This document shows positions 33,525 through 45,050 of a stretch of 64,000 nucleotides of DNA, piece after piece. Source of the DNA: Pomphorhynchus laevis. Taxonomy: Eukaryota; Acanthocephala; Palaeacanthocephala; Echinorhynchida; Pomphorhynchidae. Location of the stretch: assembly GCA_012934845.2 (NCBI GenBank), contig WNNJ02003241.1, positions 1-64,000 on the forward strand, in the 5' to 3' direction. The stretch's first letter is position 1. Each line of letters begins with the position of its first letter. A program made the translations under genes and the position numbers. The notes below the pieces were generated by a model. That model did no database searches. It saw only the letters and a program-made list of their open reading frames with translations, and was not told the DNA's origin.

Positions 33525-33605
33525 AATTAGTCGGCTCTTTATCCGAGAAAAATTCAAAAATAATACAATTTTACTTATTTTTCACGAGAAAAGAGCCGAC
33601 TAATT
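33525..33605. repeat. Short inverted-repeat element
   Basis: Arms of about 27 nt, starting AATTAGTCGGCTCTTT and ending AAAGAGCCGACTAATT with a few mismatches further in, around an AT-rich centre. A diverged relative with TTAGTTGGCTCTTTCTCCGA lies at 45849-45905, so this is a small dispersed element. Confidence 0.7.
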
Positions 33606-33649
33606 CAGAATCGTAAAACAATTCAGTTTTTGTCATTTATGAAAACTGA

Positions 33650-33740
33650 ATTATTATTTTTTTTGATATTTCGCTAACTTCTGTTAGCATCTTCAGAAAA
33701 TTACTGAAGTAATTTTCTGAAGACGCTAACAGAGGTCAAC
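33650..33740. repeat. Hammerhead-like small repeat, palindromic pair
   Basis: Minus copy (about 33663-33697) followed after ATTACTGAAGTAAT by a truncated plus copy with CTGAAGA, CGCTAACAGAGG, cut before the GAAA. Confidence 0.75.
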
Positions 33741-34100
33741 TATTAAAAAAAAACTAATAATAAAAAACTAAGATAAAAGCTAAACTATAGATAAAACAAA
33801 ATCCATCAAGCAAAGGTATAAAGCACTTCAAAACTTCTATAATGTCAATAAAAATAAATTATAGATAAATTATTTATAAATAAATGATAGATAATGTCAA
33901 TTTCAATATATTAAAATATATTGTATAATATATAATTAATCCTCACAATATAATATATTGTGAGGATAATATATAATTATCCTCACAAGCCGTATTTTGG
34001 AATTTAAACTTTTGAAATAACGATTAATTAATTAAATGGTTTGTTTAAAGATAACGCAATTTAATGAAAAGCCAATAGCTAACTACAAAATATGACTTGC

Positions 34101-34229
34101 CCGATTATCATCTTTGTCTAGATTAGATGATATCAAAATCGAGTTGTTTCTATTTCCGATGAGTTGATTATCAACAATTGAATGCTCAATACGAACAATA
34201 TCGTTAATTGTACTGGATTGAACGAATGT
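34101..34229 (-). CDS. EMI-FAS1 protein, exon 5
   Basis: Codes residues 204-246 (TFVQSSTINDIVRIEHSIVD to LDKDDNR). The acceptor TTTGTGAATAG keeps phase 0 with exon 4, and the end keeps phase 0 with exon 6 through a GCAAGT donor. The content fits the middle of a FAS1 domain, where IVRIEHSIVDNQL aligns with the usual LLKYHIVPG-type strand. The exon was chosen because frame, content and both phases agree. Confidence 0.6.
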
Positions 34230-35848
34230 CTATTCACAAATATAAGGTTTTGAAAATTGTCAGTTGAAAAATATCTGCAGAACATGGTTCTTCGGCAGAG
34301 AAAATAAAAATCCACTACACTCACTTTTTTACTTCCTATTAATTTGATAATAGTGGTTTCTCTTCACATCTACTATGATCGAACAGACACACAAGTGTTA
34401 TTTGTCTCCCGATCTTAAGATAACAACTTACGAGTATGATCAATATTGCAATATTGTAATTACAATTATATCACCTGTCGATTTAAGAAGTATTTGCGAG
34501 AATTTGCTAACTTAAATCCTTAGTTGTTTTGTTAGAACAACTGAATGTAATTATTTGATTTTGGATTTGCAAGCCGATAGACAGATATGGCTTAATAAAT
34601 CATTATTTATAATTGATATTAATAGTATAAGTAATATATAATATTAAAATATCATAATTATATATACTTTAATCAATATTAAAATATTAATCATTTTAAT
34701 GTCACACATTTTACTGCAGTAATGACATATATTAAACAGTTTAAAATTGCATAATTTGTTCACTCAATTAACCGTCTAACTTTTAGCTTGTTAAGGGTGT
34801 CTTGAAATTTATTAAATCAGATAAGCTAACCGAGTCTACGTATTTTATGTTATTTATAAATTGTAAATAATGCTAAATAAAATTCAAAAAAATATATTTA
34901 AATAATGAATAATTAATAATCGTTATATAAAAAATAATTACCATGAATAAATGTGTTAAGGAATAAATAAAAATAATAAATGAATTAATTAAAAAATTAA
35001 AAAATAATCAATAAAATTATTAATGAATTATAATTAATGAATTTTAAGTAATCTCACTTTAATAGTGTTTTTAATATATGACAGACTTAGAGAAAGTTTT
35101 GGTTTTAAACTTTTGATGAATTGTGAATTAAATAATATATTTAGACTGAAACATTAAAATATAAAAATAACATTAAATTATATATTGCATTGAAAGGTGG
35201 TAGATATTAACTGATTTTCATAACCAATATCTTTATAAATTCTGAGAATAATTTTATCAGTCAGATCATCATATAATTTACGATGATGGTTTAAACATCA
35301 TGGTGTCCAATTTGAATTTAATCGAATCCAATCATTTTATCCAATTTAAATACGGAATCCAATTTGCTATTAACAATAAAATAGATATCGATTTGTGATC
35401 AGTGAGAAGGTGGTGAAACTAATGAGCTTATCAAATTTACCAGAAAATAATCTAACCGTGAAACTACAAATTAATATCAGTATTCGATTGGAAGACGAAT
35501 ACACTATGAATCCTATTCTTTCTAGGTTAGCAAAAAGCAATGAAAGTTTTTTTATAGATATTGCAATGGCTAGTCGAGATGAAAAGTTTGTCGGGCTGAG
35601 TGGACTTTTTTACTAAATGACACCTGTAAGGCTAAACAGTGTGGATATTTATTTAGTGTGGATAAATATCCACACTGCATAGTGTTGATATCATGTTTAG
35701 TGTAGTTCGAAAATCAATTAAGACTATTTAAGATAATTTTTCTTTATTATCGCACACTTTCGTTTAAGTTATTTTATCGCATACTGTTGTCTAATATTAC
35801 GCAATTAATAAAAATTCAGGTTTTATAAATATCGTCCTTAAAACCCAC
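34230..35848 (-). other. Intron 4 of the FAS1 gene
   Basis: GTGGGT donor at 35843-35848 and TAG acceptor at 34230. AT-rich. 34818-34850 has GCTAACCGAGTCTACGTATT, the terminal signature of PLE-N 3' ends, so a PLE-N 3' tip is embedded here. A hairpin with 16-nt arms lies at 35637-35677. Confidence 0.55.
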
Positions 35849-35988
35849 CTCATTAATCTTTTCATCGTCGTTTGTAGATGGATATATAAACAAGGTCTTA
35901 TTGATTGGGTTGTCATTGTTTGCAAAATAATCCAGAAATTGAGTTGCATTATGTGATTTTAACAACTTGTTCAGATCAGTTTGTATAA
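35849..35988 (-). CDS. EMI-FAS1 protein, exon 4
   Basis: Codes the split residue 157 and residues 158-203 (IQTDLNKLLKSHNATQFLDY to NDDEKINE). KTLFIYPSTNDDEKI corresponds to the FAS1 box TxFxPTNxAF, identifying the start of FAS1-1. The acceptor AATAATTAG supplies phase 1, matching exon 3; the donor after GAG is GTGGGT, phase 0. Confidence 0.65.
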
Positions 35989-36048
35989 CTAATTATTAAA
36001 TAAGATATCAAAATTAATTAATCTCTTAAAGATTACAATTAAAATTAC

Positions 36049-36143
36049 TTTCAGAGCATTTGCGTTCGTCTTCACTGTAAAAATACCCTTCACAACACGA
36101 AGTTATCTCTAATTTTATAATACGATGAGTACCATTGTAAACA
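36049..36143 (-). CDS. EMI-FAS1 protein, exon 3 (EMI C-terminal half)
   Basis: Codes residues 126-156 plus split codons (VYNGTHRIIKLEITSCCEGY, then FYSEDERKC). The CCEGY followed by a further Cys is the end signature of EMI domains. A pyrimidine-rich acceptor (ATTTTTATTTTAAG) gives phase 2, matching exon 2. The donor is GTAATT here; an alternative GTAATC, four codons on (exon end 36037), keeps the same phase. The intron to exon 4 is only about 60 bp. Confidence 0.7.
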
Positions 36144-37617
36144 CTTAAAATAAAAATCACAATTAAAAATAAAAAACGTAAAAAATAAATGCGATAATTT
36201 TCAAATAAAAAACGCAATAAGCAAAATTATGAACTCCACATTACAGCCTTGGTTGAAAGGGTATCAAATCTATAATTTCAAAATTAATCTGTAAAAATAG
36301 ATTAGCTGTTAATATTTTCCTTGTTATTTTTACAATAATGATTTTAATCCTTTCTTTAATGGCGGTTGTTTCATTCACAGTTTTTCTATGGATTCAATAA
36401 AGATTATCTAAAATCTGTCACAATTGATGACATGGGCAGTGTTATGACCGATATTAGCGGAATTAGAGCCTAAGCTAAGTGAGAACAAAGTCTAATGATG
36501 TGTGCCAACACGTGTTTAAAGATTTATATCAGCCTGACCAATCTATGAAATATTACAATCCCTAAATATCACCCTGTATACATTTAGAACAAGGTTAGAT
36601 TTTGAGAGATTTGATTTGCCAAGGCCATTTCTCTTGTCAGAGTACAATTTTTGAAAACCTATTTCTGCCGGTAACTTAGATGATATACTGATCGATTCTA
36701 TTTACGCCAGATACCAATTATAAAATTTGTTTTGTAGTTGATGGTGAAATAATCAATTTAAGCGTGATATGATCAGAATTTTTGAGTATTTACAATGAAA
36801 TTTCAAACTGTTGCTCTATTAGGCCATAATACGGATATCCGAAAGAACAATACACTATTTAGATGGATGAATTCGTAATTCAAATTAAGGTCTGTTAAGA
36901 ATTGAAATGTTGATATTTATAAAGATATTTTTATGATAAAAAAATTTATACAGATTTTTTCAGAGGATATTTCTATAAGAACCCTTATAAATTATAAGCA
37001 ATCCTTACTAAATATAAAATATAATGTAACATATATAAAATTATGACATCATAAAATATTAACATTATATTATTTTTTGTAAAAATATCAGTTATCTAAA
37101 TATTATATTATAAAAGTTGTTTTTAATCGTTGTTTTATATACTAGATTTACTAAAGTGAAATCGATATATCAGTTTTCATTAGTATAGCAATTGTTAAGA
37201 CTATGAAAATATAATATAATATCACAATTCAACGATTACAATTAATCAAATTAGATTAATTTAATAAAACTGTAATTTAATTTTAACTTAAATATAAACA
37301 AATGTACGATCTTTAAATTGAAAAGGTGTTATTAATAATTTATATTATTTTAATATAAATGAATTTATATTAATTAGAAATTGATCAAATTAATAATTAA
37401 TTAATAAATAACAAATATATTTAACATATAGACAAAATATTTCCTTGTTCCTATTTTGTTTTAAAAGGTTTACCAAAAACACAGGTTTGGTGAATAAGAG
37501 AGGAATATGTTCAGAATATCGGAATGCTCAAGATATGATAAAACTATATTCTAAATCATTTAGTTATTTTTGAACGTTTTTATAAACAATTCATACAACA
37601 ATAAAATTATATCTTAC
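36144..37617 (-). other. Intron 2 of the FAS1 gene
   Basis: AT-rich, no recognised element. Donor GTAAGA, acceptor TTTTAAG. Confidence 0.55.
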
Positions 37618-37764
37618 ATTGTTTGTGTACGATAAACTCCGTCATTTTGAAAAGATTTAAACTTTGACTGCGAATATGTTTGAATATTATTTACAGCGCC
37701 CACTTTAAGTTCATCTTCAGTGATTTTCACTACAGTTTCGTTTTCAAAAGTACACATATTTTCC
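37618..37764 (-). CDS. EMI-FAS1 protein, exon 2 (EMI N-terminal half)
   Basis: Codes residues 77-124 (ENMCTFENETVVKITEDELK to DGVYRTQT). The acceptor TTTTTATCTAG and donor GTAAGA are good; phase 2 at both ends fits exons 1 and 3. NxCxxxETVV at the start and GVYRTQT before the next exon follow the usual EMI course. The joined EMI has only four cysteines (80, 141, 142, 154) against six or seven in most, so it is divergent. Confidence 0.7.
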
Positions 37765-39009
37765 CTAGATAAAAATAAAACTTAAAAAGCATTAGAAAAA
37801 TGATCTTTATGACAAAATGTAAAAGCTCGATACAACGTTTAGATGCAATTTTTGCCAACATTTCATATCTAGATGAAATATCGAAAATGTGATAATGCAA
37901 ACATGTGATAGCTAAATCAAATTACTTACTTAATTTAATATTTTAACAAAAACTAGAAAATAATTCAAATTTATAAAACATATTTAACAGTAATTATTTT
38001 AATTAAAATAAAATATAATCAAATGCTCTATATAATCAAATTGTTTTAATTTAAAACAATTTGAATTAATTTTAATTGTTTTCAAATTCATTTAATTAGC
38101 AATTAATCATCTATTAAGAAGGTGTTTATCATTCATTTTCCACATGGAAAAATCTACTCATTACTTATTCTAAATAAATTTTCACATTTTTCGCAGCGAT
38201 CGGTTTCTAAAACACCATATTAGTAAGGTGTTCTAAATCACCTAATATTCACCTAACAAGGAAAGGTCTGTAAAATGAACAATCTTTATTTTTAGATACA
38301 CTCCGACATGCATTCAACGAGCTCTAATCATGATATGTCTCATTTCATAATGTGTTAGTCATTAAATAGTATTACATTCGATGTGACTCAATTGAATCAA
38401 TTGTAACTTTTCATCTCATGAGTATCTCATAGATGACTTCGCCATAAAGACATGATAATGTATACGATACAGGATTTACTGTTTCAATATATTGAAACCA
38501 AAATTTTTAAAAGCTTAAACACGTAATTGACTATTCTTGGATGGAGCACAAAAGTAATCATACAATACAGTCAGATGCAAATACGTATTATTGGAAACGA
38601 CGGCTTGTTCAATGAATAAATCGTTATAATAATGAAGAGTGGGCTTCGTATACGTTGGTGGATTTGAGGCATAATGTTGAAAACGAGGATTAAAGTATAC
38701 AGGTCTGTGCATTTAATTAACAAATTTAGTTTTTCAAATACGATGAAAGCTGAATCGACTTCAGTTGGACAACCCTTTTGTTTGTAGACTAGAAGGAAGT
38801 TATCACGAATTTAATATAAAGGTGATAAATGACGCGAGTGAGAATCTGTGTGGCTACACACATGTGTGCCAACAGGATTTACAGATCGTACAATTTTTAT
38901 GGATTCGTTGCGGCTTGTTCGATACACTTGGCCAAGATAGAAAATTGTGAATTTAATGAACGAGTAATTGAACTATCAGAAAAATTAATAAATTAGAAAA
39001 TTATTATTA

Positions 39010-40600
39010 ATTTACACCTGAGTGAGCGAAAGCTCGTTACAAGGTGAGTCACAATAGTCACAAACTTAAAATAAAAAAATGAAAAAATGTCATGTAATTG
39101 TAGTCACAAAGTTCTTCAATTGTCGTTTGAAGGCAGTTTTTGATGCACATGTTACTATGTGAGCAGGTAGATTGTTCCATACAGTACGCACCCTATCTGG
39201 TAAACCTGTGCATACATCTCTGATGTGCCGTTTCGCCATGATGTGAAATCCGTGACCTCTGAGTGTTGATTCCTTGCGGATGGGAAAGATATCTGTCACA
39301 TGATGATCACGACGGTTTACGGCTGCCCATGTCATCATCAAGTCTGATATTAATAGAGACTTTTCTATTGATGAAACGCCTAGCAAGTGAATTCTACTTT
39401 CAAATGCTAAGCATCTTATCGAGGGAACCAAATGCGTTGCTTTGCGTAGCATCTTTTCATTATTCGTTTGCTCAGTTTTTGATTGAGGATGCATGGCTTG
39501 CAATGCATATAACACGTGACTCAGAATCAACAATTCGTAAAGTGGTTTAAATGACGGAATGTCGACTCTGCGAATAGTTCTGCGTAGCATAGCAAGAATT
39601 TATAAGCACTTAGTTTTGACTGCGGCGGAGTTGATACTTGTTTTTAGGTCATCTGTTATTATAAAATCTAGGTACTTGTATGAGTTGACCACGTTTATTT
39701 GCCTTCCGTTTACTTCATAGTTTGCAATATGTCGCCTGCGTCCAAAGTGCATATGGGCACATTTTTCCGGGTTTATAGTAAGATTCATTGCACCTCCCCA
39801 ATGCTGCAAGTTCGATATGTCCAATTGTAGGATGTGCACGTCGTTGTCATTTTTGATGGCCCTCCAAATTTTAATATCATCTGCGTATAGAATACAGTCA
39901 GAAGCTATAGGTGGTATTACGCTATTGATGTATATATTAAAGAGCGTTGAGCTCAGGACTGAACGTTGTGGAACGCCAGAGGGTAGTTGAATGTTAGATG
40001 AAAACGAGTCTCCTATTTTAACCGTAAATGAGCGACTGTATAAGAAGTCAGAAATCCAATGGAGGATGCAAGTGTGCACTTTAATGTCATATAATTTACC
40101 GATAAGGATTGAATGGTCTAGTCGATCAAACGCACGCGATAAATCAAAAAAGACAATGCAAACGTCGTTTCCGGCATCTATCGAAGAGGCCCAGCTGTGT
40201 CTCGCGGTGAGTAAGTTTGTCGTAGTGGATCGTAGTTTACGGAAACCATGTTGTTGTATATTAATAATTTCCTTTCTGTTAATGAATGTCTCCAAGTCAG
40301 CAAGCACTATTCGTTCCAAGAGTTTGCAAGATATGCATGTAAGGCTGATTGGACGGCAGTTCGATAAACGTGATTTATTTCCTTTCTTATAGATCGGGCA
40401 CACTATTGCGGTTCTCCTGTCATCAGATAAGGTCGATGTATATAACGAGGCAACAAATAGGCGACGAAGAGGTGCATACACAGTTGTAGCGAATTATCGT
40501 AGGGCAATTGACGGTATGCCGTCTGGCCCAGAGGAATTAGTTCTTGGTAGTCTTCTTAGTTCCGAGAATACATTATTAAGTTGAACGATTTTTAGGCATT
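39010..40600 (-). pseudogene. LINE with RT, two in-frame stops
   Basis: Minus-strand non-LTR RT. SSGPDGIPS (about 40520), a stop, then 39600-40481 with PIYKKGNKSRLSNCRPISL, HGFRKLRSTTTNLL, motif A CIVFFDLSRAFDRLDH, motif B SGVPQRSVLSSTLFNIYIN and YADD at 39876-39887 (ILYADDIKIW). After a second in-frame stop at 39600-39602 the same frame continues (39090-39590) with the C-terminal TVWNNLPAHIVTCASKTAFK. Motif B has R and SS in place of the usual G and GP, as expected in decay. CR1/jockey-like by its overall pattern; the clade is not certain. The 5' side ends at a palindrome (40612-40640). Confidence 0.8.
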
Positions 40601-40611
40601 TGTCTAGATTA

Positions 40612-40640
40612 GCTGAGGTATTATTCCTTAATACCTCAGC
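40612..40640. repeat. Junction palindrome at the LINE 5' end
   Basis: Arms GCTGAGGTATTA and TAATACCTCAGC around TTCCT, where the LINE meets unrelated sequence. Confidence 0.85.
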
Positions 40641-41179
40641 AAGTAAAAAAGGAAGAAGATGCAAGTAACAAATGAAGAAGAAAGAAACCTGAATAAAAGT
40701 TTTGCGAATTGACTTAAGTAGATGAGGATGTAAAGGCGGAAATTGTGAAAACTATTATAGCAACTAGATATATTCCTGATAACTCGCTAAACAAGCATAC
40801 CTTAACAAAAGCTTTAAGAATATTCAACGTAGAGAAATGTTGTAATAGCAGGAACGAAGAAAACTAAGGATTATAAGGCGTTGGTGGATTTGTTATTGTC
40901 GAAAATTGGGATATTATCATCGCAATCATCAATTCAAAAGATATTGAGAATTGGAAAAGAAGACGGTAGTCACTTGTTGAGAGTAAAAGTGGGGAATCTT
41001 CAATCGAAAAAATATGAAAGCGGAAAATTAGGCTACATGATTAAATCTGGCAAATAAAACTAGATTTTCTGGGTAAATAATACCAGATTTTTCACCAACT
41101 ACACATAACGAAAGAAATTATAAGCTGAGTTTCCAGATTCTGAGGTTTATATTCGTAACGTTTATATTCTATCTCGTGT
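40641..41179 (+). pseudogene. Possible ORF1-like relic
   Basis: Broken plus-strand frames with SKIGILSSQSSIQKILRIGK and DGSHLLRVKVGNLQSKKY, which loosely resemble nucleic-acid-binding ORF1 proteins of LINEs. Interrupted by stops; the link to the RT relic downstream is only positional. Confidence 0.25.
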
Positions 41180-42400
41180 AATCGATAGTTTTATCAATGG
41201 CGATCTCGTCGCGAAAGGATTGCAGCTTTTCTTTCCAGCGTTTTTTGCGCACTCAATAAAAAAGGATGATGGGATTAGCCTAATCGCAATCGGGAGCACA
41301 CTCTGTCGCATTGCTGCAAATGTACTGTGTGTAAGGATATCACAAAAAGTAGGTGATCACCTCCGTCCATATCAACTAGAGTGTGGACACCCTGTGGAGC
41401 AGAAGCGATTGTTCACGCAATTCGATCATTCATAATGAACCGCCAACACCCCACAGTTGTTCTCAAAATAGACTTTTGAAATGATTTTAACACCATAGAT
41501 CGTGTTTTTTCTCTAAGCAGTAAAAGAACACGTCTCAGAAGAATTTCCATATTTTCATTCTACTTTGGCTCTCAGATACCCCTAGTTTATGAATACCAAA
41601 GCATTCGGTCAAAAACAGGCGTTTAACCTGTGATACCCTTGGTACAATTGGTTTTACTCTAGCAGTAAATTCTATTTCACATTCCTCTCAATCCACCTTT
41701 AATGTGTGGTACTTGGACGACGTAACGCTTGCAGAAGATTCATCTGTTGTGCTGCACGATTTGGAGATTATTTTATCAGCAGCCAACCGAGTAGGTTTGG
41801 AGCTTAATGAAGGCAAATGTGAGCTCATGAACGTGAATATAGGAAAGCATGACATTGAACAGATGACTGTTCAATGACTGTTCATCTGTAGCTCCAAACA
41901 TAAAAGTGATTAGTCGGGATATTTTGCAAATCCTTGGAAGCGTTGTCTTTGAAGAGAATTCATTGAAAGATTTGGCTCAGAGCGAGGAGCAATTGGTATT
42001 AATGTGCACTAGGGTTTGCGAGCCTTGTGCTCATGAGGCACTTTTCCTTGTAAAAAACTGCCTCTACATGCCCAGACTGCTTTATAAGCTCCGTATAACT
42101 CCTTGCTTCAACATAAACGCACAACTTTATAAGCTCGACGGTGTACTGAGAAAATATTTATCCCACATCACAAATTGCGCGATAACAAAAGATGCTTGGA
42201 GTCAAGCTTCATTGCCCGTTCCGTTCGGTGGTTTGGGGATCCGCAATTCAGCGGACATTGCTATTCAGGCTTTTTATCGTCTGTAGTGCAAACGAAGAAC
42301 GGTATCAACATTCTTCTGAATGTTGACACATTCAGAAGAATGTGTCAACATTTTAAAGCCTATATTTTGACGCTGGATGCTCAACTTGGTTGATGTAGGA
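41180..42400 (+). pseudogene. RLE-class RT relic (third family)
   Basis: Pieces in different frames: KKDDGISLIAIGSTLCRIAA, VVLKIDF and NDFNTIDR (motif A region near 41460-41500), SKTGV before motif B, FNVWYLDDVTLAEDS (near 41700, YLDD in place of YADD), and 41906-42286 with ARVCEP-like and ASLPVPFGGLGIRNSADIA segments. It fits the non-LTR family whose C-terminus lies at 21350-21663. It ends at a palindrome (42308-42343). Many frameshifts, not functional. Confidence 0.6.
42308..42343. repeat. Junction palindrome, 16-nt arms
   Basis: Arms ACATTCTTCTGAATGT and its complement around TGAC, shortly after the stop that closes the RT relic. Confidence 0.85.
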
Positions 42401-42955
42401 CATCAACTGCTTGGACATCAAATCAGATGTTAGGAACGCAGCTAGAGGATCTGGCGAAGCAGCTTCATATGCCGAAGAGCGCAAACGGCTGAAATATGCC
42501 GAATTAACCATGTCCAACATATTTTGCCCTTTTGGAGTGAATACTTATGAATCATAGTCTCTTTTGCTTTGGCTCTTGTTAAGAAGATAGGAAAATATTA
42601 AAGCAAGTTACCGTGGATTCATGTGCTACTTCATAGCTACGCCAAAACGTTAGCATCACCATCCAACGCGGAAATGCTGTCAGCATTCTGACGACGGCTC
42701 CAAATGGCAAGAACATGGTAGGCTGCTGGTAAGTTGACGACTAAGATTATGAGGATGTACAAAGACTTTGCTTCGGACATTGTTTTTTATAATTAACAGC
42801 TGCTTTTACTTGAAACATTTTTTGATAAATTTCATAATAAACGTTAAAATAAATTTAAATTCGTACTTTTCGTTTTCGTACTCATGTTATTGTCAGCAGC
42901 ATTCTATTTTGGAGAATGTTAAATACTTTGATTGATAATCAATCAAAGCATTATT
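42401..42955. other. Decayed flank of the RT relic
   Basis: Slightly less AT-rich to 42780, possibly the eroded C-terminal part of the same element. No readable motif. CTTTGATTGATAATCAATCAAAG is a small palindrome at 42929. Confidence 0.4.
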
Positions 42956-43665
42956 AAATTGTATTTGATATTTCGCTAACGTCTGTTAGCATCTTTAGAA
43001 AACTACATAATTTTCTGAAGATGCTAACAGAAGTTACCGATATATCAGATACATTTTTCCTCTTTTCTTCGATCCAGCTCCAATACTTTTTTATCAGTAA
43101 TGGATCAGTACCAACTATTTAGAATAAAAGTTTCCTCCTTTCTGTGATCCAGCTCCAATAATTCTTTAGAATAATTATTTATCATTTCAATAAAGAAATG
43201 ATAAAAATAAAGAAATTATAAAACATTTCTTTATTTTGATAAAGAATTATTCGAGCTTGATCAAATAAAAGAGGAAAATTGTATTTTATATTTCGCTAAC
43301 TTCTGTTAGCATCTTCAAAATTTACTTTGTAATTTCCTGATTACAAAGTAATTACAATAATTGATTGTAATTGCAATCAATTATTGATTACAATAATTGA
43401 TTGTAATTACAAGATTACGCTTAAGATTTACAGTTAGAGTGAAAAGCAGATTTTACAATTTACTTTATTTTATATACGGAAAATAAAGTAAAAATTAGGA
43501 AGATTTTAAATAGTTGATAATGATCCATCATTGAAAAAGAATTATTAAGGCTGCGTCAAAGATAGAAGGAGCATTTTATTTGATATTTCTCTAACCTCTG
43601 TTAACATCTTCAGAAAATTACGTCTTCAGTAATTTTCCGAAGATGCTAATGACATATACGAATTA
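42956..43665. repeat. Cluster of hammerhead-like small repeats
   Basis: Minus and plus cores face each other at about 42967-43000 and 43017-43048. Further minus cores lie near 43290-43318 and 43582-43614, with a partial plus core near 43635. Outer blocks GATCCAGCTCCAATA recur at 43073 and 43147. Palindromic AT-rich segments (43150-43250, 43340-43410) separate the copies. Confidence 0.8.
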
Positions 43666-44554
43666 AATGAAACTGATTGTTTCTTAATTTAAATGAACGT
43701 TTAACTAAATATATGCTATGGCATATACGCATTAACTTAAACTGATTGTTTCTTAATTTTAGTGAACGAGTAACCAGTGAACAGACCACGTAGAATGGAG
43801 ATTGAAAAAGCTGTAACTGGAAAATAGCTCATAGCAGAATTACCAAATATGGCAATTACAGCGTAATCATTAAATTTCGTAAATTTTCCTGATTAAAACT
43901 ATTTATATTTTATGAATAGTTTTTATAAAAATAGCAGACATTTATACTTTTAGAAATAAAAATATTAAAGAAAAACTCTCAACAGATCAACGTTTTTATA
44001 AAACGACTTTTAGTAAAATAAAACAATTTAGTAAAACTAATCAAATTTTGTTATAATCCAATAGTTATACTTACAAATTCTGAGCTTTACGATCTTCATG
44101 TATTGTGTTCCTTAATAAAAACATAAATCTATAAAAATAAAAATAAAATCAGTGATATTTTTTTGCTTAAAGCGGTGTATATAAAATATTTATATTGCTT
44201 ATAGTTCGTTTACATAGAATAGTCGCAGTACATGTTAAATAGTAAAAAAAAACATTTATTCTCATGTATTTGTTTTTTTATATTGATGCATCAGCGTCTA
44301 CGTTTGATTTAGCATCAAGATTGTTTAAAACTCGGTATTTTAATGGTATATTCATTTAAATTTACATACACTAAGATGGCTACTTCAGTGGTGTAGATAT
44401 ACATTTATGTGCATTTTATTTCTGATATACATTAATGTACACAACCAGAAGAATTTCAGCTCACAGATGCATTCAAGTTAAATTAAAAAAATTCATAGCA
44501 TGTGGCAGCATGAAAAACAGTAATCCGGCTAGCGGATCACACACATAGGGTAGG

Positions 44555-45050
44555 TTTCTAATTGATCGTTAGAACACGATTTCCTACCAAAAGTAATATA
44601 CTGAAATGTATATTACTCGAAAGGGAGGTTGATGAACGATATGGATCCGACAGCGATGAGACGAAAAGTGACGACAAGAAAGCGGAGTTGAATGCAGATT
44701 GGATGGTGGGCCAGGATACGATCAAATATATTGATAATATTGAAATACGATCCCCTACCAAAAGTAACATAAAACAATGTGTAAAACAACAACACTGGAT
44801 CAACCAACCAAGTAGATGTAGGGTTGAATCGCGATACAGACGTCCTGAGTTCAAAGACGATCAGCACCAGTGTACGGAGTAAGCCGATAATAAGGGTCAA
44901 AACGTGAAATGTATGTATGAGTCAGTAGCTGATGCGACCCACCCAGACTGATTAGTAGGGTCCCTTATTATCTGTTTATTTTTTCGCTTCAGCCTCTTTA
45001 ATACCCGCTCCAACACAAATAAAGTCGACTTAGAACTTGACATCCTCATC
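44555..45050 (-). mobile_element. CR1-like LINE fragment in a composite repeat
   Basis: 44625-44735 matches 8556-8665 of the CR1-like LINE (minus strand, WPTI, RLIAVGS-type region). The words CGATTTCCTACCAAAAGTAA and CGATCCCCTACCAAAAGTAA flank it at about 44569 and 44749. The rest to 45050 is less AT-rich and unrecognised, ending near CAACACAAATAAAG. Confidence 0.6.

Larger units (their letters stand above)
31187..34100 (-). other. Intron 5 of the FAS1 gene, putative GC-AG
   Basis: The donor that keeps phase 0 is GCAAGT (34095-34100), the consensus for GC-AG introns; no GT donor in phase is nearby. The acceptor is ACAG. The intron contains AT-rich sequence, tandem repeats (31500-31610 and 31746-31900), a GC-richer block at 32090-32330 with no recognised function, hammerhead-like small repeats and a TIR element. 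Confidence 0.55.

Noticed and set aside
35395-35616. Plus-strand 73-codon frame in intron 4 of the FAS1 gene
   Set aside because: Protein-like composition, but no recognised motif, no partner exons, and opposite strand to the host gene.
38515-38712. Minus-strand frame with VYFNPRFQHY and YDYFCAPSKN inside FAS1 intron 1
   Set aside because: The acceptor phase would fit exon 1, but no donor in the matching phase follows, so it cannot be a cassette exon. The FAPS-like word is too weak alone.
38765-38950. Plus-strand 61-codon frame with several cysteines
   Set aside because: No ATG, no family resemblance, and it lies in an intron on the opposite strand.
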